DNA of 26,679 nt from Bacteroidales bacterium UBA6828 (GCA_002452095.1 DKEG01000033.1:1-26679), one strand, 5' to 3'. Counted from the stretch's first letter, positions 14,956 through 22,748 are shown. Notes: generated from the letters alone by a model not told the origin. A program made the numbers and translations.

Positions 14956-15975
14956 TTAGCGGATAAGGAATCCGAAATGATTTACGTTTTTTAGGGCTAT
15001 ACCCGTTCCGCGTGCCACTGCCAATAGCGGGTCGTCTGCTACGTGGAACTGTATTGTTATCTTGTCGGTCAGTCGCTTTGCCAAACCGTGCAGCAGTGCG
15101 CCGCCACCCGCCAGATAGATACCGTTCTTTACGATGTCGGCGTACAACTCGGGCGGAGTCGCCTCCAATGCTTGCAGGATAGCACTCTCTATCTTCGATA
15201 TACTCTTCTCCAAGCAGTGTGCAATCTCTTGATAACCAACCGGCACAGACATCGGCAGTGCCGTTACTTTGTTCGGACCGATCACTACATAATCCTCCGG
15301 TGCGTCTTCCAACTCGGGCAAAGCCGAACCGACCTGTATCTTGATACGCTCCGCCGTCGGTTCGTCAATCTTCAGGTTGTGCATACGGCTCATATACTCA
15401 ATGATGTCCTGGTTGAAATCGTCGCCTGCCACTTTGATACTCCGGTTGCTGACGATACCGCCCAATGAGATAACGGCAATCTCCGTCGTACCGCCGCCTA
15501 TGTCCACAATCATACAGCCGGTCGGGCTCTCCACATCGATACCAATACCGATAGCCGCTGCCATAGGCTCGAAGATCATATATACGTCGCGCCCGCCTGC
15601 ATGCTCCGAACTGTCGCGCACGGCACGTATCTCCACCTCGGTGCAACCCGACGGAATACCTACCACCATACGAATACTCGGTGTGAAAAGGCGTGTCTGT
15701 TTCGGTATCATACGTATCATCCCGCGTATCATCATCTCGCATGCGTAGAAATCGGCTATCACACCTTCTTTCAGCGGGCGCACCGTCTTTACCATCATTC
15801 CCCCGCGACCGATCATCTGCTGTGCTTTACGCCCTACTGCCACACACTTGTTGTCCACCGTACTGATAGCCACTACCGACGGCTCGTTCACTACCACTTT
15901 GTCGCCGCACATAATCAGCGTATTGGCTGTTCCCAGGTCAATCGCCAACTCTTGCGTAAAAGAAAATAATCCCAT
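14956..15975 (-). CDS. mreB: Rod shape-determining actin homologue MreB
   Basis: Cytoplasmic actin-like ATPase that organises lateral wall synthesis. At 339 aa it carries the nucleotide-binding signatures: phosphate-1 ELAIDLGTANT near the N-terminus, phosphate-2 MIVDIGGGTTEIAVIS, and the adenosine motif GIYLAGGGALLHGL. VVGIPSGCTEVE and FEPMAAAIGIG are also typical. It is the first gene of the mreB-mreC-mreD-mrdA-rodA-comF unit. It is preceded by a non-coding leader of about 300 nt with many short repeats, and its start codon by a run of ATAGAA motifs. Confidence 0.97.
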   Translation of the reverse strand: MGLFSFTQELAIDLGTANTLIMCGDKVVVNEPSVVAISTVDNKCVAVGRKAQQMIGRGGMMVKTVRPLKEGVIADFYACEMMIRGMIRMIPKQTRLFTPSIRMVVGIPSGCTEVEIRAVRDSSEHAGGRDVYMIFEPMAAAIGIGIDVESPTGCMIVDIGGGTTEIAVISLGGIVSNRSIKVAGDDFNQDIIEYMSRMHNLKIDEPTAERIKIQVGSALPELEDAPEDYVVIGPNKVTALPMSVPVGYQEIAHCLEKSISKIESAILQALEATPPELYADIVKNGIYLAGGGALLHGLAKRLTDKITIQFHVADDPLLAVARGTGIALKNVNHFGFLIR

Positions 15976-15979
15976 TTCG

Positions 15980-16018
15980 TTCTATATTTCTATTTCTATC
16001 GTTCTATAGTATTTCTAT
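15980..16018 (-). repeat. ATAGAA repeats upstream of mreB
   Basis: Five TTCTAT motifs on the plus strand (15980, 15988, 15994, 16002, 16013) read as ATAGAA on the mreB strand. They form a purine-rich run next to the start codon, as upstream of greA. Confidence 0.65.
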
Positions 16019-16024
16019 ATCAAA

Positions 16025-16057
16025 GTCAGGTGGATGTCAGGAGGATGTCGGGTGGAT
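16025..16057. repeat. Three tandem 11-bp repeats
   Basis: Three exact 11-base units, GTCAGGTGGAT, GTCAGGAGGAT and GTCGGGTGGAT, stand head to tail in the mreB leader. The unit length equals one helical turn. The GGAT ending is shared with the 11-bp-periodic repeats at 16120-16157 and 22680-22715. Confidence 0.85.
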
Positions 16058-16119
16058 AACTATATTAACATTGTTCACTTCTCCATACTCTTACCCTGTG
16101 GTTTCCCTGTTCCTGCATA

Positions 16120-16157
16120 GTCTATCCTAAGCCTAATTCCTATACGCATCCTATAAC
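16120..16157 (-). repeat. Dispersed repeat, copy 1 (mreB leader)
   Basis: Read on the minus strand, this 38-base stretch begins GTTATAGGATGCGTATAGGA and ends TTAGGCTTAGGATAGAC. It is nearly identical to 22680-22715 on the plus strand, with one substitution and a 2-base insertion. Both contain TAGGA units spaced about 11 bases apart. Confidence 0.8.
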
Positions 16158-16230
16158 AAATTCCCCGCCGTAGGCGAATAAGATTTATGGCAATTTATGG
16201 ATGTAAGGCAAAAAGATTTATTTAGATTTC

Positions 16231-16246
16231 TTGCCCGCAAGGGCAA
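16231..16246. repeat. TTGCCC-GGGCAA hairpin, copy 1
   Basis: TTGCCC (16231-16236) pairs with GGGCAA (16241-16246) over a GCAA loop, within ATTTC...AAAGGA flanks. A similar hairpin with the same flanks is at 22749-22780. About 65 bases to the left, CGCC-GTA-GGCG is a second small hairpin. Apart from these and the listed repeats, I see nothing else in the mreB leader. Confidence 0.6.
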
Positions 16247-16298
16247 AGGATATTCTTTATAAACTCACCTGCCAATCCATAATACACCTAAAATTGCG

Positions 16299-16329
16299 CA
16301 AAGTTACAACAAAAAAACGAATTACGAAA
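16299..16329 (-). promoter_or_regulatory. Probable promoter of the mreB operon
   Basis: On the minus strand TTTC (16326-16329), 19 bases, TAACTTTG (16299-16306): the -7 box is a full match and the -33 box differs at one base. It would give a leader of about 315 nt before mreB. Confidence 0.55.
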
Positions 16330-16349
16330 GCCCCATACACTTTTTATAT

Positions 16350-16386
16350 AAAAAAAAGAGTGATGCACATTTCTGCCATCACTCTT
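16350..16386 (-). terminator. Terminator of tRNA-Asn
   Basis: On the minus strand AAGAGTGATG (16377-16386) pairs with CATCACTCTT (16356-16365) around an 11-base loop and continues into seven or more T residues. It directly follows the tRNA 3' end. Confidence 0.88.
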
Positions 16387-16387
16387 G

Positions 16388-16461
16388 CGCTCCCTCTAGG
16401 ACTTGAACCTAGGACCCCCTGATTAACAGTCAGATGCTCTAACCGACTGAGCTAAGGAAGC
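16388..16461 (-). tRNA. tRNA-Asn (anticodon GTT)
   Basis: Minus-strand cloverleaf of 74 nt without encoded CCA. The acceptor is GCTTCCT with AGGGAGC (one T-G wobble) and discriminator G. The D-arm has AGCTCAGTCGGTTAGAGC, the anticodon loop contains CTGTTAA (GTT), and the T-loop is TTCAAGT within the CTAGG/CCTAG stem. Its own promoter and terminator flank it. Confidence 0.97.
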
Positions 16462-16505
16462 ATATTTTGCCACTCCCGAAACACATTCTTTTTCGAAAGC
16501 GGGTG

Positions 16506-16536
16506 CAAAATTACTGCTTTTTTTTGATATACCAAA
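16506..16536 (-). promoter_or_regulatory. Promoter of tRNA-Asn
   Basis: On the minus strand TTTG (16533-16536), 19 bases, TAATTTTG (16506-16513): a full consensus match. The bases after the -7 box (CACCCGC) also follow the -7 box of the tRNA-Pro promoter (CACCCGCC). Confidence 0.82.
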
Positions 16537-16557
16537 GTTTTTTCCAAAAAAAATGCG

Positions 16558-16565
16558 TACCTTTG
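16558..16565 (+). promoter_or_regulatory. -7 box of the pfkB-xseB operon
   Basis: TACCTTTG at 16558-16565, 41 bases upstream of the first ATG. A clear TTTG box at the right distance is not seen; the expected position holds an AAAGTTTT stretch. The promoter is divergent to that of tRNA-Asn. Confidence 0.55.
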
Positions 16566-16605
16566 CAAAAATTTTCAATACACCATATCGAAAACGCCAC
16601 AAACA

Positions 16606-17607
16606 ATGAAAAAAGTACTGGGCTTGGGTAATGCTCTTACCGATATGCTCCTCCAGGTCTCCGAAGACGACCTGCGAGAATTAGGCTTCCCCAAGGGGAG
16701 TATGAACCTGATCTCTATGGAGCAGGCGGAACAGATACAGATGCGCTTTGCGTCCGTGCGCAAACACATGGTTGCGGGAGGTAGTGCCAGCAATGCCATC
16801 AACACCATTGCCGCACTCGGAGGGAAAGCCGCTTTCATCGGCAAAATCGGCAACGACGAAGTGGGCGACTTCTACCGCGAGGATATGCTCAAAAACAACG
16901 TCAAACCCATTCTCCTCACCTCCGACAAAGAGATGTCCGGTTGCAGTATCGTCCTTATCACCCCGGACGGAGAGCGCACTTTTGCCACCTATCTCGGTGC
17001 GGCGTCCGAGATGCAAGCCGATGATATCCGGAAAGAAGCCTTCCTCGGCTACGACATTTTCCATATCGAGGGCTACCTCGTCCAGAACCATGCCCTCATC
17101 GAGAAAGCCATACGTCTGGCGAAGGAGTCGGGCTGTATGGTCTCCCTCGATCTGGCGAGTTACAACGTGGTCAATGAGAACCATCTCTTCCTCAAAGAAC
17201 TCATCCGCCAGTACGTGGACATCGTCTTTGCCAACGAGGACGAATCCTTTGCCTACACCCACCTCAACCCCGAGGAATCAGTGGCGAAGATTGCCGAGCA
17301 GTGCGACATCGCCGTCGTCAAGGTGGGCAAACGTGGCTCCTATGTGCAGCAGGGAAGCCAACGATACCACATCGGTGCCATCACTACCAATTGTACCGAC
17401 TCTACCGGTGCGGGCGACCTCTACGCGGGCGGCTTCCTCCACGCCTTGAGCGACGGCTTCGACATCCGCCGTTGCGGCGAGATAGGCACCATTGCCGCCG
17501 GGCGGGTCGTTGAGATTGTCGGTACCAAACTCTCCGAGGAAACATGGGACGAAATACGACGTATCTGCGCCCTCTATCGCGGCTTTATGATGAAATACAA
17601 CAACTGA
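16606..17607 (+). CDS. PfkB family sugar/nucleoside kinase (adenosine kinase-like)
   Basis: Ribokinase/PfkB fold kinase, 333 aa. It has the PfkB signature 1 region GGSASNAINTIAALGGKAAFIG (starting at Gly58), and the C-terminal anion hole with catalytic base in DSTGAGDLYAGGF (TGAGD 267-271, Asp271). The N-terminus (VLGLGNALTDMLLQV) and overall length resemble the adenosine-kinase-like branch found in Bacteroidetes. The substrate, a sugar or a nucleoside, cannot be fixed from the sequence. It is the first gene of a tight operon: plsC starts one base after its stop codon. Confidence 0.9.
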   Translation: MKKVLGLGNALTDMLLQVSEDDLRELGFPKGSMNLISMEQAEQIQMRFASVRKHMVAGGSASNAINTIAALGGKAAFIGKIGNDEVGDFYREDMLKNNVKPILLTSDKEMSGCSIVLITPDGERTFATYLGAASEMQADDIRKEAFLGYDIFHIEGYLVQNHALIEKAIRLAKESGCMVSLDLASYNVVNENHLFLKELIRQYVDIVFANEDESFAYTHLNPEESVAKIAEQCDIAVVKVGKRGSYVQQGSQRYHIGAITTNCTDSTGAGDLYAGGFLHALSDGFDIRRCGEIGTIAAGRVVEIVGTKLSEETWDEIRRICALYRGFMMKYNN

Positions 17608-17608
17608 T

Positions 17609-18328
17609 ATGAAACGTGTCCTCTATATTGTCTATCAGTATCTTGTCGCGATACCTGTTTTGATAGTGCTGACCATCTTTACAGCCCTATTCACTATGCT
17701 TCTCTGCCCGTGGCGTAACTCCCGTTTCGTACATGCTGAGCAGGCGTTCTGGTCGCGTTCTTTCTGCTACCTGATGTTCCTGCCCGTACGAGTGGACGGC
17801 TTGGAGAATATCCGCCCGGGGCAGTCCTATGTCTTCGTGGCGAACCACCAGTCGATATTCGATGTGTTTGTCATCTATGGTTGGCTGCCGGTTGTCTTCA
17901 AGTGGCTGATGAAAGCCGAGTTGCGCAAAGTCCCTTTCGTCGGACTTGCCTGCAAAGCAGCAGGGCATATCTTCGTTGACCGCAAGAATGCCCGTGCCTC
18001 GGTCGAGAGCATTGCCGAGATCGAGAAACAACTTAAAGACGGTGTCTCTACCGTTATCTTCCCCGAGGGAACACGTTCCAATGACGGGCAGTTGGGACGC
18101 TTCAAACGCGGTGCATTCCAGATTGCGCTCGACCTCTCCCTGCCCGTTATACCTATCTCCCTGTCAGGCTGCTACGAGGCAATGAACCGCAATGCCAAAA
18201 CCGTTACATGGCACCCGATTCATATGCACGTCGGCAAACCTATTGACCTCTCCCTATTCCCAAAAGACGACCCCGCTGCGGCTATCGATGCCGTCCGCAC
18301 AGCCGTCGCCGAGGGCATAGACAAATAA
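17609..18328 (+). CDS. plsC: 1-acyl-sn-glycerol-3-phosphate acyltransferase
   Basis: Membrane acyltransferase that converts lysophosphatidic acid to phosphatidic acid. At 239 aa it has an N-terminal transmembrane helix (LVAIPVLIVLTIFTALFTML, about 12-31), the catalytic HX4D motif H80QSIFD85, and the acyl-acceptor site motif FPEGTRS (151-157), with PVIPISLSG further on. Its ATG is one base after the pfkB stop. The downstream HIT gene starts 20 bases after its stop. Confidence 0.93.
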   Translation: MKRVLYIVYQYLVAIPVLIVLTIFTALFTMLLCPWRNSRFVHAEQAFWSRSFCYLMFLPVRVDGLENIRPGQSYVFVANHQSIFDVFVIYGWLPVVFKWLMKAELRKVPFVGLACKAAGHIFVDRKNARASVESIAEIEKQLKDGVSTVIFPEGTRSNDGQLGRFKRGAFQIALDLSLPVIPISLSGCYEAMNRNAKTVTWHPIHMHVGKPIDLSLFPKDDPAAAIDAVRTAVAEGIDK

Positions 18329-18348
18329 TTCATAATTCATAATTACGT

Positions 18349-18783
18349 ATGTATTCCGACCCCAAAGATTGTCTGTATTGCCAAAACAATCAGACCCAAA
18401 AAGACCTGATGATTGAGATTGCGCACCTGCGTGTCTCGCGTGCGTTCCTCTTCAAGGAGCAGACCTACCACGGCCGTTGCCTTGTGGCGTATGACCATCA
18501 TGTCAACGACCTCAACGAGTTGTCCGACGACGAGCGTAATGCCTTTATGGCGGATGTGACGCAGGTTACCCGTGCTATGCAGACGCTCTTCCACCCCGAG
18601 AAGATCAACTATGGTGCTTTCTCCGACAAACTGAGCCACCTTCATTTCCACCTTGCGCCCAAGTACGTGGACGGTCCTGACTACGGCGGCACGTTCCGGA
18701 TGAACCCCGGCAAAGTCTATCTCTCCGATGCCGAGTACACCGCTATGGTCGATGCCCTCCGTGCCGAACTTGCAAAAGGCTGA
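18349..18783 (+). CDS. HIT family protein with CxxC N-terminus
   Basis: Histidine-triad nucleotide-binding protein, 144 aa, with the triad His97, His99 and His101 in LSHLHFHLAPKY. An N-terminal Cys8-x-x-Cys11 pair (DCLYCQNN) probably belongs to a zinc site, as in some Fhit/galT-like members. Substrate and role are unknown. It differs in N-terminus and length from the HINT-like protein at 4470-4877, so this is not a recent duplicate. It lies in the operon between plsC and tsaC, with 20 and 3 base gaps. Confidence 0.88.
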   Translation: MYSDPKDCLYCQNNQTQKDLMIEIAHLRVSRAFLFKEQTYHGRCLVAYDHHVNDLNELSDDERNAFMADVTQVTRAMQTLFHPEKINYGAFSDKLSHLHFHLAPKYVDGPDYGGTFRMNPGKVYLSDAEYTAMVDALRAELAKG

Positions 18784-18786
18784 TCT

Positions 18787-19395
18787 ATGGCAGAGCGTTA
18801 CGACAGAGAAGACCTGCAGGAGGCGGTGCGTGTCCTGCGGGAGGGCGGAGTCATCGTCTATCCTACCGACACCGTCTGGGGCATCGGCTGTGATGCCACC
18901 AACGAGGAGGCGGTGCGCAAGGTCTATGCCCTCAAACACCGCGAGGACACCAAGTCGATGCTCGTCCTGCTCGATGGCGCAGGCAAACTGCAAGGCTATG
19001 TGGAGCATGTCCCCGATGCTGCATGGGATCTACTGGAGTGTACTACGCAAGACCGTGATGCCGATGGGCAGCAACCCCGTCCTATGACCATCATCTACCC
19101 CGGTGCCAAGAACCTCGCCCCGAACCTTATCGCCGAAGACGGCAGTATCGGTATCCGTATCACTCAAGAGCCTTTCTCACGCGCCCTCTGCGAGCAACTC
19201 CATAGACCTGTAGTCTCTACATCGGCGAACATCAGCGGTGAGCCTACAGCGAAGAATTTCCGCCAAATATCGCAGGTCGTCTTGGACGCTGCCGACTATG
19301 TATGCCGTTACCGACGCAACGACGAAACCGAGAAATGCCCCAGCAGTATCATCAAACTCGGGCTCGACAACGAGATACAGATTATTCGCAAATGA
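18787..19395 (+). CDS. tsaC: L-threonylcarbamoyladenylate synthase (YrdC/Sua5 type)
   Basis: Makes threonylcarbamoyl-AMP for the t6A37 modification of ANN-decoding tRNAs. At 202 aa it is the short YrdC-only form without the C-terminal Sua5 domain. Typical blocks are GGVIVYPTDTVWGIGCDA, ALKHREDTKSMLVLL, PRPMTIIYPGAKNLAPNL, GSIGIRIT and RPVVSTSANISGEPT. It starts three bases after the HIT stop, and its stop overlaps the sugar transferase ATG as ATGA. The partner genes tsaB, tsaD and tsaE are not in the window. Confidence 0.93.
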   Translation: MAERYDREDLQEAVRVLREGGVIVYPTDTVWGIGCDATNEEAVRKVYALKHREDTKSMLVLLDGAGKLQGYVEHVPDAAWDLLECTTQDRDADGQQPRPMTIIYPGAKNLAPNLIAEDGSIGIRITQEPFSRALCEQLHRPVVSTSANISGEPTAKNFRQISQVVLDAADYVCRYRRNDETEKCPSSIIKLGLDNEIQIIRK

Positions 19396-20663
19396 CACCC
19401 CACCGCCGCCAACAACTCATCTATCTCATTGCCGACATCATCTCCTCCGAGGTGGTGTGGCTTTGCTTTTTGTGGTTCCGTTGGCTGGTGTACGACGGTA
19501 AGGTCTTCGGCGTGGATACGGTGCTTATTCCGTCGTTCAGTTTCTACCCGCCTCTTATCGCCTATCCCATAGTCTGTATCTGTATCTATTATCTCTCCGG
19601 CTACTATCTCCGTCCGTTCCGTCGCCGTCTGTCGTCCGAGTTCTTCAAGACGGCTGTCTCGGCGGTCATCATCGGATTGATATTCTTTTTTATCATCATC
19701 ATCGATGATCCGGTTGAGAACTACCGCCGTTACGTAGTATCTCTGCTGGTGCTGATCGCCTTGCAGTTCGTCCTCAGTTATATCCCCCGTCTGTGTATCA
19801 CACTCTTTACCCGTTCCCGCCGTTCCCCGCTTCGGGTCTATACTATCCATAGCCTCGCCGAGGCACAGCGTATCCACCGCGGGGCGGTCGATGAGGTCAT
19901 CGTCGATCTGCCCAAAACACACCCGGAGCGGACACTCTACGAGATTATCAATATCCTTTACCCGCTGGACATCGCCATCTCGGTCGTCCCACGGGTCTAT
20001 GATATGCTTACGGGCGCAGCGCGTATCGGCGAGATTGAGGGGCAGCCCCTTGTCCGCATCACCGACCACAAGATGAGCGACTCTGCGCTTTGTATCAAGC
20101 GGGCTTTCGACATCGTCGCTTCGCTTCTGGCTATGCTCATCCTCTCCCCGCTTTATCTGCTCCTGTCTATCCTCGTCGCCGCTACCTCCCGCGGTCCGGT
20201 CATCTATTCCCAAGAGCGTATCGGACTCCATGGTAAACCATTCCGTATCCTCAAGTTCCGCACGATGTATCTCAATGCCGAACCCGATACACCCCTCTTG
20301 AGCAGCGACCACGACCCGCGCATCACACCCATCGGACATTTCCTGCGCAAGTACCGCCTCGACGAACTGCCGCAGATGTGGAACATCTTCCGCGGCGATA
20401 TGTCCATCGTCGGTCCGCGCCCCGAAAGACGATATTTCATCAACCAAATCACACAAGAAGCACCCTACTATTGCCTGCTATATAAGATTCGTCCGGGACT
20501 CACCAGTTGGGGACCTATCCGCGTCGGATATACCGACACCATCGCCAAGATGGTCGACCGGCTCAACTATGACATTATATATATGGAGAATATGTCCATT
20601 CAGTTGGACTTGAAGATATTGTTTTTTACTATAGGAGTAATCTGTGATGGAAAAGGAAAATAA
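19392..20663 (+). CDS. Undecaprenyl-phosphate sugar phosphotransferase (WbaP/WcaJ type)
   Basis: Polyprenyl glycosylphosphotransferase that starts a surface-glycan repeat unit by moving a sugar-phosphate to undecaprenyl phosphate. At 423 aa it has four or more N-terminal hydrophobic helices (about 15-130), a Rossmann-like middle part (YTIHSLAEAQRIHRGAVDEVIVDL), and the C-terminal bacterial sugar transferase domain. That domain has KRAFDIVASLLAM, GPVIYSQERIGLHGKPFRILKFRTM, LRKYRLDELPQMWNI, GDMSIVGPRPE and RPGLTSWG. The start at 19392 overlaps the tsaC stop; the longer frame from 19302 would lie inside tsaC. No other glycan genes are next to it, so the sugar is unknown. xseB overlaps its 3' end by 17 bases. 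Confidence 0.92.
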   Translation: MTPHRRQQLIYLIADIISSEVVWLCFLWFRWLVYDGKVFGVDTVLIPSFSFYPPLIAYPIVCICIYYLSGYYLRPFRRRLSSEFFKTAVSAVIIGLIFFFIIIIDDPVENYRRYVVSLLVLIALQFVLSYIPRLCITLFTRSRRSPLRVYTIHSLAEAQRIHRGAVDEVIVDLPKTHPERTLYEIINILYPLDIAISVVPRVYDMLTGAARIGEIEGQPLVRITDHKMSDSALCIKRAFDIVASLLAMLILSPLYLLLSILVAATSRGPVIYSQERIGLHGKPFRILKFRTMYLNAEPDTPLLSSDHDPRITPIGHFLRKYRLDELPQMWNIFRGDMSIVGPRPERRYFINQITQEAPYYCLLYKIRPGLTSWGPIRVGYTDTIAKMVDRLNYDIIYMENMSIQLDLKILFFTIGVICDGKGK

Positions 20664-20844
20664 AAACAACCTCTCCTACGACGAGGCTATGGCACGTGTG
20701 GAAACGATTGTCAGACAACTTGAGCAGTCCGAAGCACTCAGTATGGACGAGTACCATACTCTCGCCACCGAGGCAAAAGACCTGCTCTCTTTCTGCCGCC
20801 GTCAGTTGGAGAAAGACCAATCCCTCTTCACCCAATCTGACTAA
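20647..20844 (+). CDS. xseB: Exodeoxyribonuclease VII small subunit
   Basis: A 65-aa helical protein (NLSYDEAMARVETIVRQLEQSEALSMDEY...AKDLLSFCRRQLEK), typical for XseB, which binds the large subunit XseA in a single-strand exonuclease. A GTG at 20644 directly precedes the ATG at 20647; the ATG is chosen. It overlaps the sugar transferase gene by 17 bases and is the last gene of the operon. xseA is not in the window. Confidence 0.9.
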   Translation: MEKENKNNLSYDEAMARVETIVRQLEQSEALSMDEYHTLATEAKDLLSFCRRQLEKDQSLFTQSD

Positions 20845-20848
20845 TCCG

Positions 20849-20876
20849 CCTAATCAGTCCTATCGGACCCATTAGG
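20849..20876 (+). terminator. Hairpin after xseB without T-tract
   Basis: CCTAAT (20849-20854) pairs with ATTAGG (20871-20876), and inside it GTCC pairs with GGAC around TATC. The position, five bases after the stop codon, suits a 3'-end stem, but no T-run follows, so its role as a terminator is uncertain. Confidence 0.45.
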
Positions 20877-20901
20877 CTCATCCGCCCTATTGGCAGAGAA
20901 C

Positions 20902-21027
20902 TTTAATGGCTCTTTAATGGTCTTTAATGGAGCAAAAAAGAGAATAATTAACGGCTGATTAACGGCAATTAACGGAGAATTGTAATGCGTTAACGGGCAA
21001 TTAATGGAGAATACAAGCCATTAACGG
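20902..21027. repeat. Nine TTAAYGG motifs in helical phase upstream of porX
   Basis: Eight-base motifs ending in TTAATGG or TTAACGG start at 20902, 20913, 20923, 20947, 20958, 20968, 20989, 21000 and 21020. The steps are 11, 10, 24, 11, 10, 21, 11 and 20 bases, close to multiples of one helical turn. The array fills most of the 230-base gap between xseB and porX. The first three have TTTAATGG; most of the rest have ATTAACGG. Confidence 0.85.
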
Positions 21028-21075
21028 AACCCGCTCGGTATGGTTTTTGCTCCACCGCCCCTAAAAACACCTGTT

Positions 21076-22623
21076 ATGAACACCAACCGCATACTCTGGG
21101 TCGACGACGAGATCGACCTTCTCGAACCCTATATCATCTATCTGCGCAGCAAAAACTACGACATCCTCACCGCCAACAACGGGCAGGATGCCATCGATAT
21201 TTGCCAATCCGAGCCACTCGACATCGTCTTTCTCGACGAGAATATGCCCGGTCTCTCCGGACTCGAAACCCTCCAGGAAATAAAACGCCTCCGCCCCGAC
21301 CTACCCGTCGTGATGATCACCAAGAGCGAGGAGGAACGCATCATGGAGCAGGCTATCGGCGAGAAAATAGCCGACTATCTCATCAAACCCGTCAATCCCG
21401 GTCAGATCCTACTCTGTCTCAAAAAGCATATCCACCGGCAAGCCATCGTCAGCGAGCATACCAACCAAACCTACCGCCAAGAGTTCGGAGACATCGCCTA
21501 TATGATCGATACTGCGCAGACCCTCGACGAATGGATGGCTATCGAGCGCACCCTCACCAAGTGGGACCTCGACCTGCAGGACGTGGACTCCCCCATGCGC
21601 GAACTCCTGGATATGCAGCGCACACAGGCTAACACCGCTTTCGCCAAGTTTATCCAACGCCACTACGAGGACTGGTTCGCCCATTCGCAAGACCGACCGC
21701 TTATGTCCCCCGACATCTTCAAGCGCGTCCTCTTCCCCATGCTTGACAACGGCGAAAAGGTCTTTTTTATCGTCATCGACAATTTCCGATACGACCAGTG
21801 GAAGACCATCCAGCCCCTCCTCGCCGATTTCCTCACCGTTACCGACGAACGGCAGTACCTCTCTATCCTCCCCACCGCCACCCAGTACGCACGCAATGCC
21901 ATCTTCTCCGGCTTGATGCCACTCCAAATACAGGAGATGTACCCCTCTCTCTGGGTGGAGGAAGACGATGACGAGGGTAAAAACCTCAACGAGAAAGACC
22001 TCATACAAACCCAACTCGACCGCTTCCGCCGACACGACACCTACTCCTATTTCAAGGTCAACGAGAGCGACTTCTGCGAGCGCGTCATCGCCCAACTCCG
22101 CTCGCTCCGTACCCCGCTCAACATCGTCGTACTCAATTTCATCGATATGCTCTCCCATTCCCGAACAGAGAGCCGGATGATGCGCGAACTCGCCAACGAC
22201 GAAGCCGCCTACCGAAGCCTCACACTCAGTTGGTTCCGCCATGCGCCTACCTACGAACTCCTCCGCCGTATCGCCGAACTCGGATACAAGATCGTCATCA
22301 CCACAGACCACGGCACAGTACGCGTCAAAAACCCAGTCCGGATCATCGGCGACAAAAATACCAATACCAACCTCCGCTACAAGGTCGGAAAAGCACTCAG
22401 TTGCGACAGCAAAAACGTCTTTGTCATCGACCAACCAAAGCGAGTCGGACTGCCATGCCCAAACGTAAGCAGCAGTTATATGTTCTGTACCGGAAACGAT
22501 TTCTTCGGCTACCCAAACAACTTCAACTACTATGCCCAACACTACCGCAACACCTTCCAGCACGGAGGCATCTCTATCGAAGAAATGCTCATCCCACTCA
22601 TCACCCTCGAACCCAAAAAATAA
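21076..22623 (+). CDS. porX: PorX-type response regulator with PglZ domain
   Basis: Regulator of the type IX secretion system. At 515 aa it is close to the length of Porphyromonas PorX. The receiver domain (about 5-120) has the acidic pair in VDDE, the phospho-acceptor Asp54 in VFLDENMPG, MITKS and the conserved LIKP lysine. After a helical linker (about 120-200) comes a PglZ domain of the alkaline-phosphatase superfamily, with metal-site segments VFFIVIDNFRYDQW, LPTATQYARNAIFSG and VITTDHGTVRV. In the known system PorX is paired with the kinase PorY and the sigma factor SigP; neither is in the window. The start at 21076 (MNTNRILWVDDE) is preferred over 21040. A phased TTAAYGG array lies upstream. 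Confidence 0.93.
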   Translation: MNTNRILWVDDEIDLLEPYIIYLRSKNYDILTANNGQDAIDICQSEPLDIVFLDENMPGLSGLETLQEIKRLRPDLPVVMITKSEEERIMEQAIGEKIADYLIKPVNPGQILLCLKKHIHRQAIVSEHTNQTYRQEFGDIAYMIDTAQTLDEWMAIERTLTKWDLDLQDVDSPMRELLDMQRTQANTAFAKFIQRHYEDWFAHSQDRPLMSPDIFKRVLFPMLDNGEKVFFIVIDNFRYDQWKTIQPLLADFLTVTDERQYLSILPTATQYARNAIFSGLMPLQIQEMYPSLWVEEDDDEGKNLNEKDLIQTQLDRFRRHDTYSYFKVNESDFCERVIAQLRSLRTPLNIVVLNFIDMLSHSRTESRMMRELANDEAAYRSLTLSWFRHAPTYELLRRIAELGYKIVITTDHGTVRVKNPVRIIGDKNTNTNLRYKVGKALSCDSKNVFVIDQPKRVGLPCPNVSSSYMFCTGNDFFGYPNNFNYYAQHYRNTFQHGGISIEEMLIPLITLEPKK

Positions 22624-22679
22624 CAACTAAAGAGTTAAAAGAAATAAACATACATCGTTGTAACAAGAGTAGGTGATTC

Positions 22680-22715
22680 GTTATAGGATGCGCATAGGAT
22701 AGGCTTAGGATAGAC
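22680..22715 (+). repeat. Dispersed repeat, copy 2 (after porX)
   Basis: The 36-base stretch GTTATAGGAT...GGATAGAC contains three TAGGAT units exactly 11 bases apart (22684, 22695, 22706). It matches the inverted copy at 16120-16157 in the mreB leader almost base for base. Confidence 0.8.
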
Positions 22716-22748
22716 CGACAATGACACCTCTTTCCTTTTAATTTCTTT

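Noticed and set aside
4470..18783. The two HIT genes as a recent duplication
   Set aside because: They share only the triad region; N-termini, zinc cysteines and lengths differ.
19308..20456. 382-codon open frame antisense to the sugar transferase
   Set aside because: Shadow with Asp/Arg-rich low-complexity translation; the plus-strand gene is well supported.
20902..21027. CRISPR array
   Set aside because: The repeated unit is only 7-8 bases and spacers are 2-16 bases; there are no cas genes.
21409..22626. 405-codon open frame antisense to porX
   Set aside because: It mirrors the strong codon bias of porX, has low-complexity Glu/Asp/Val-rich translation and no family features.
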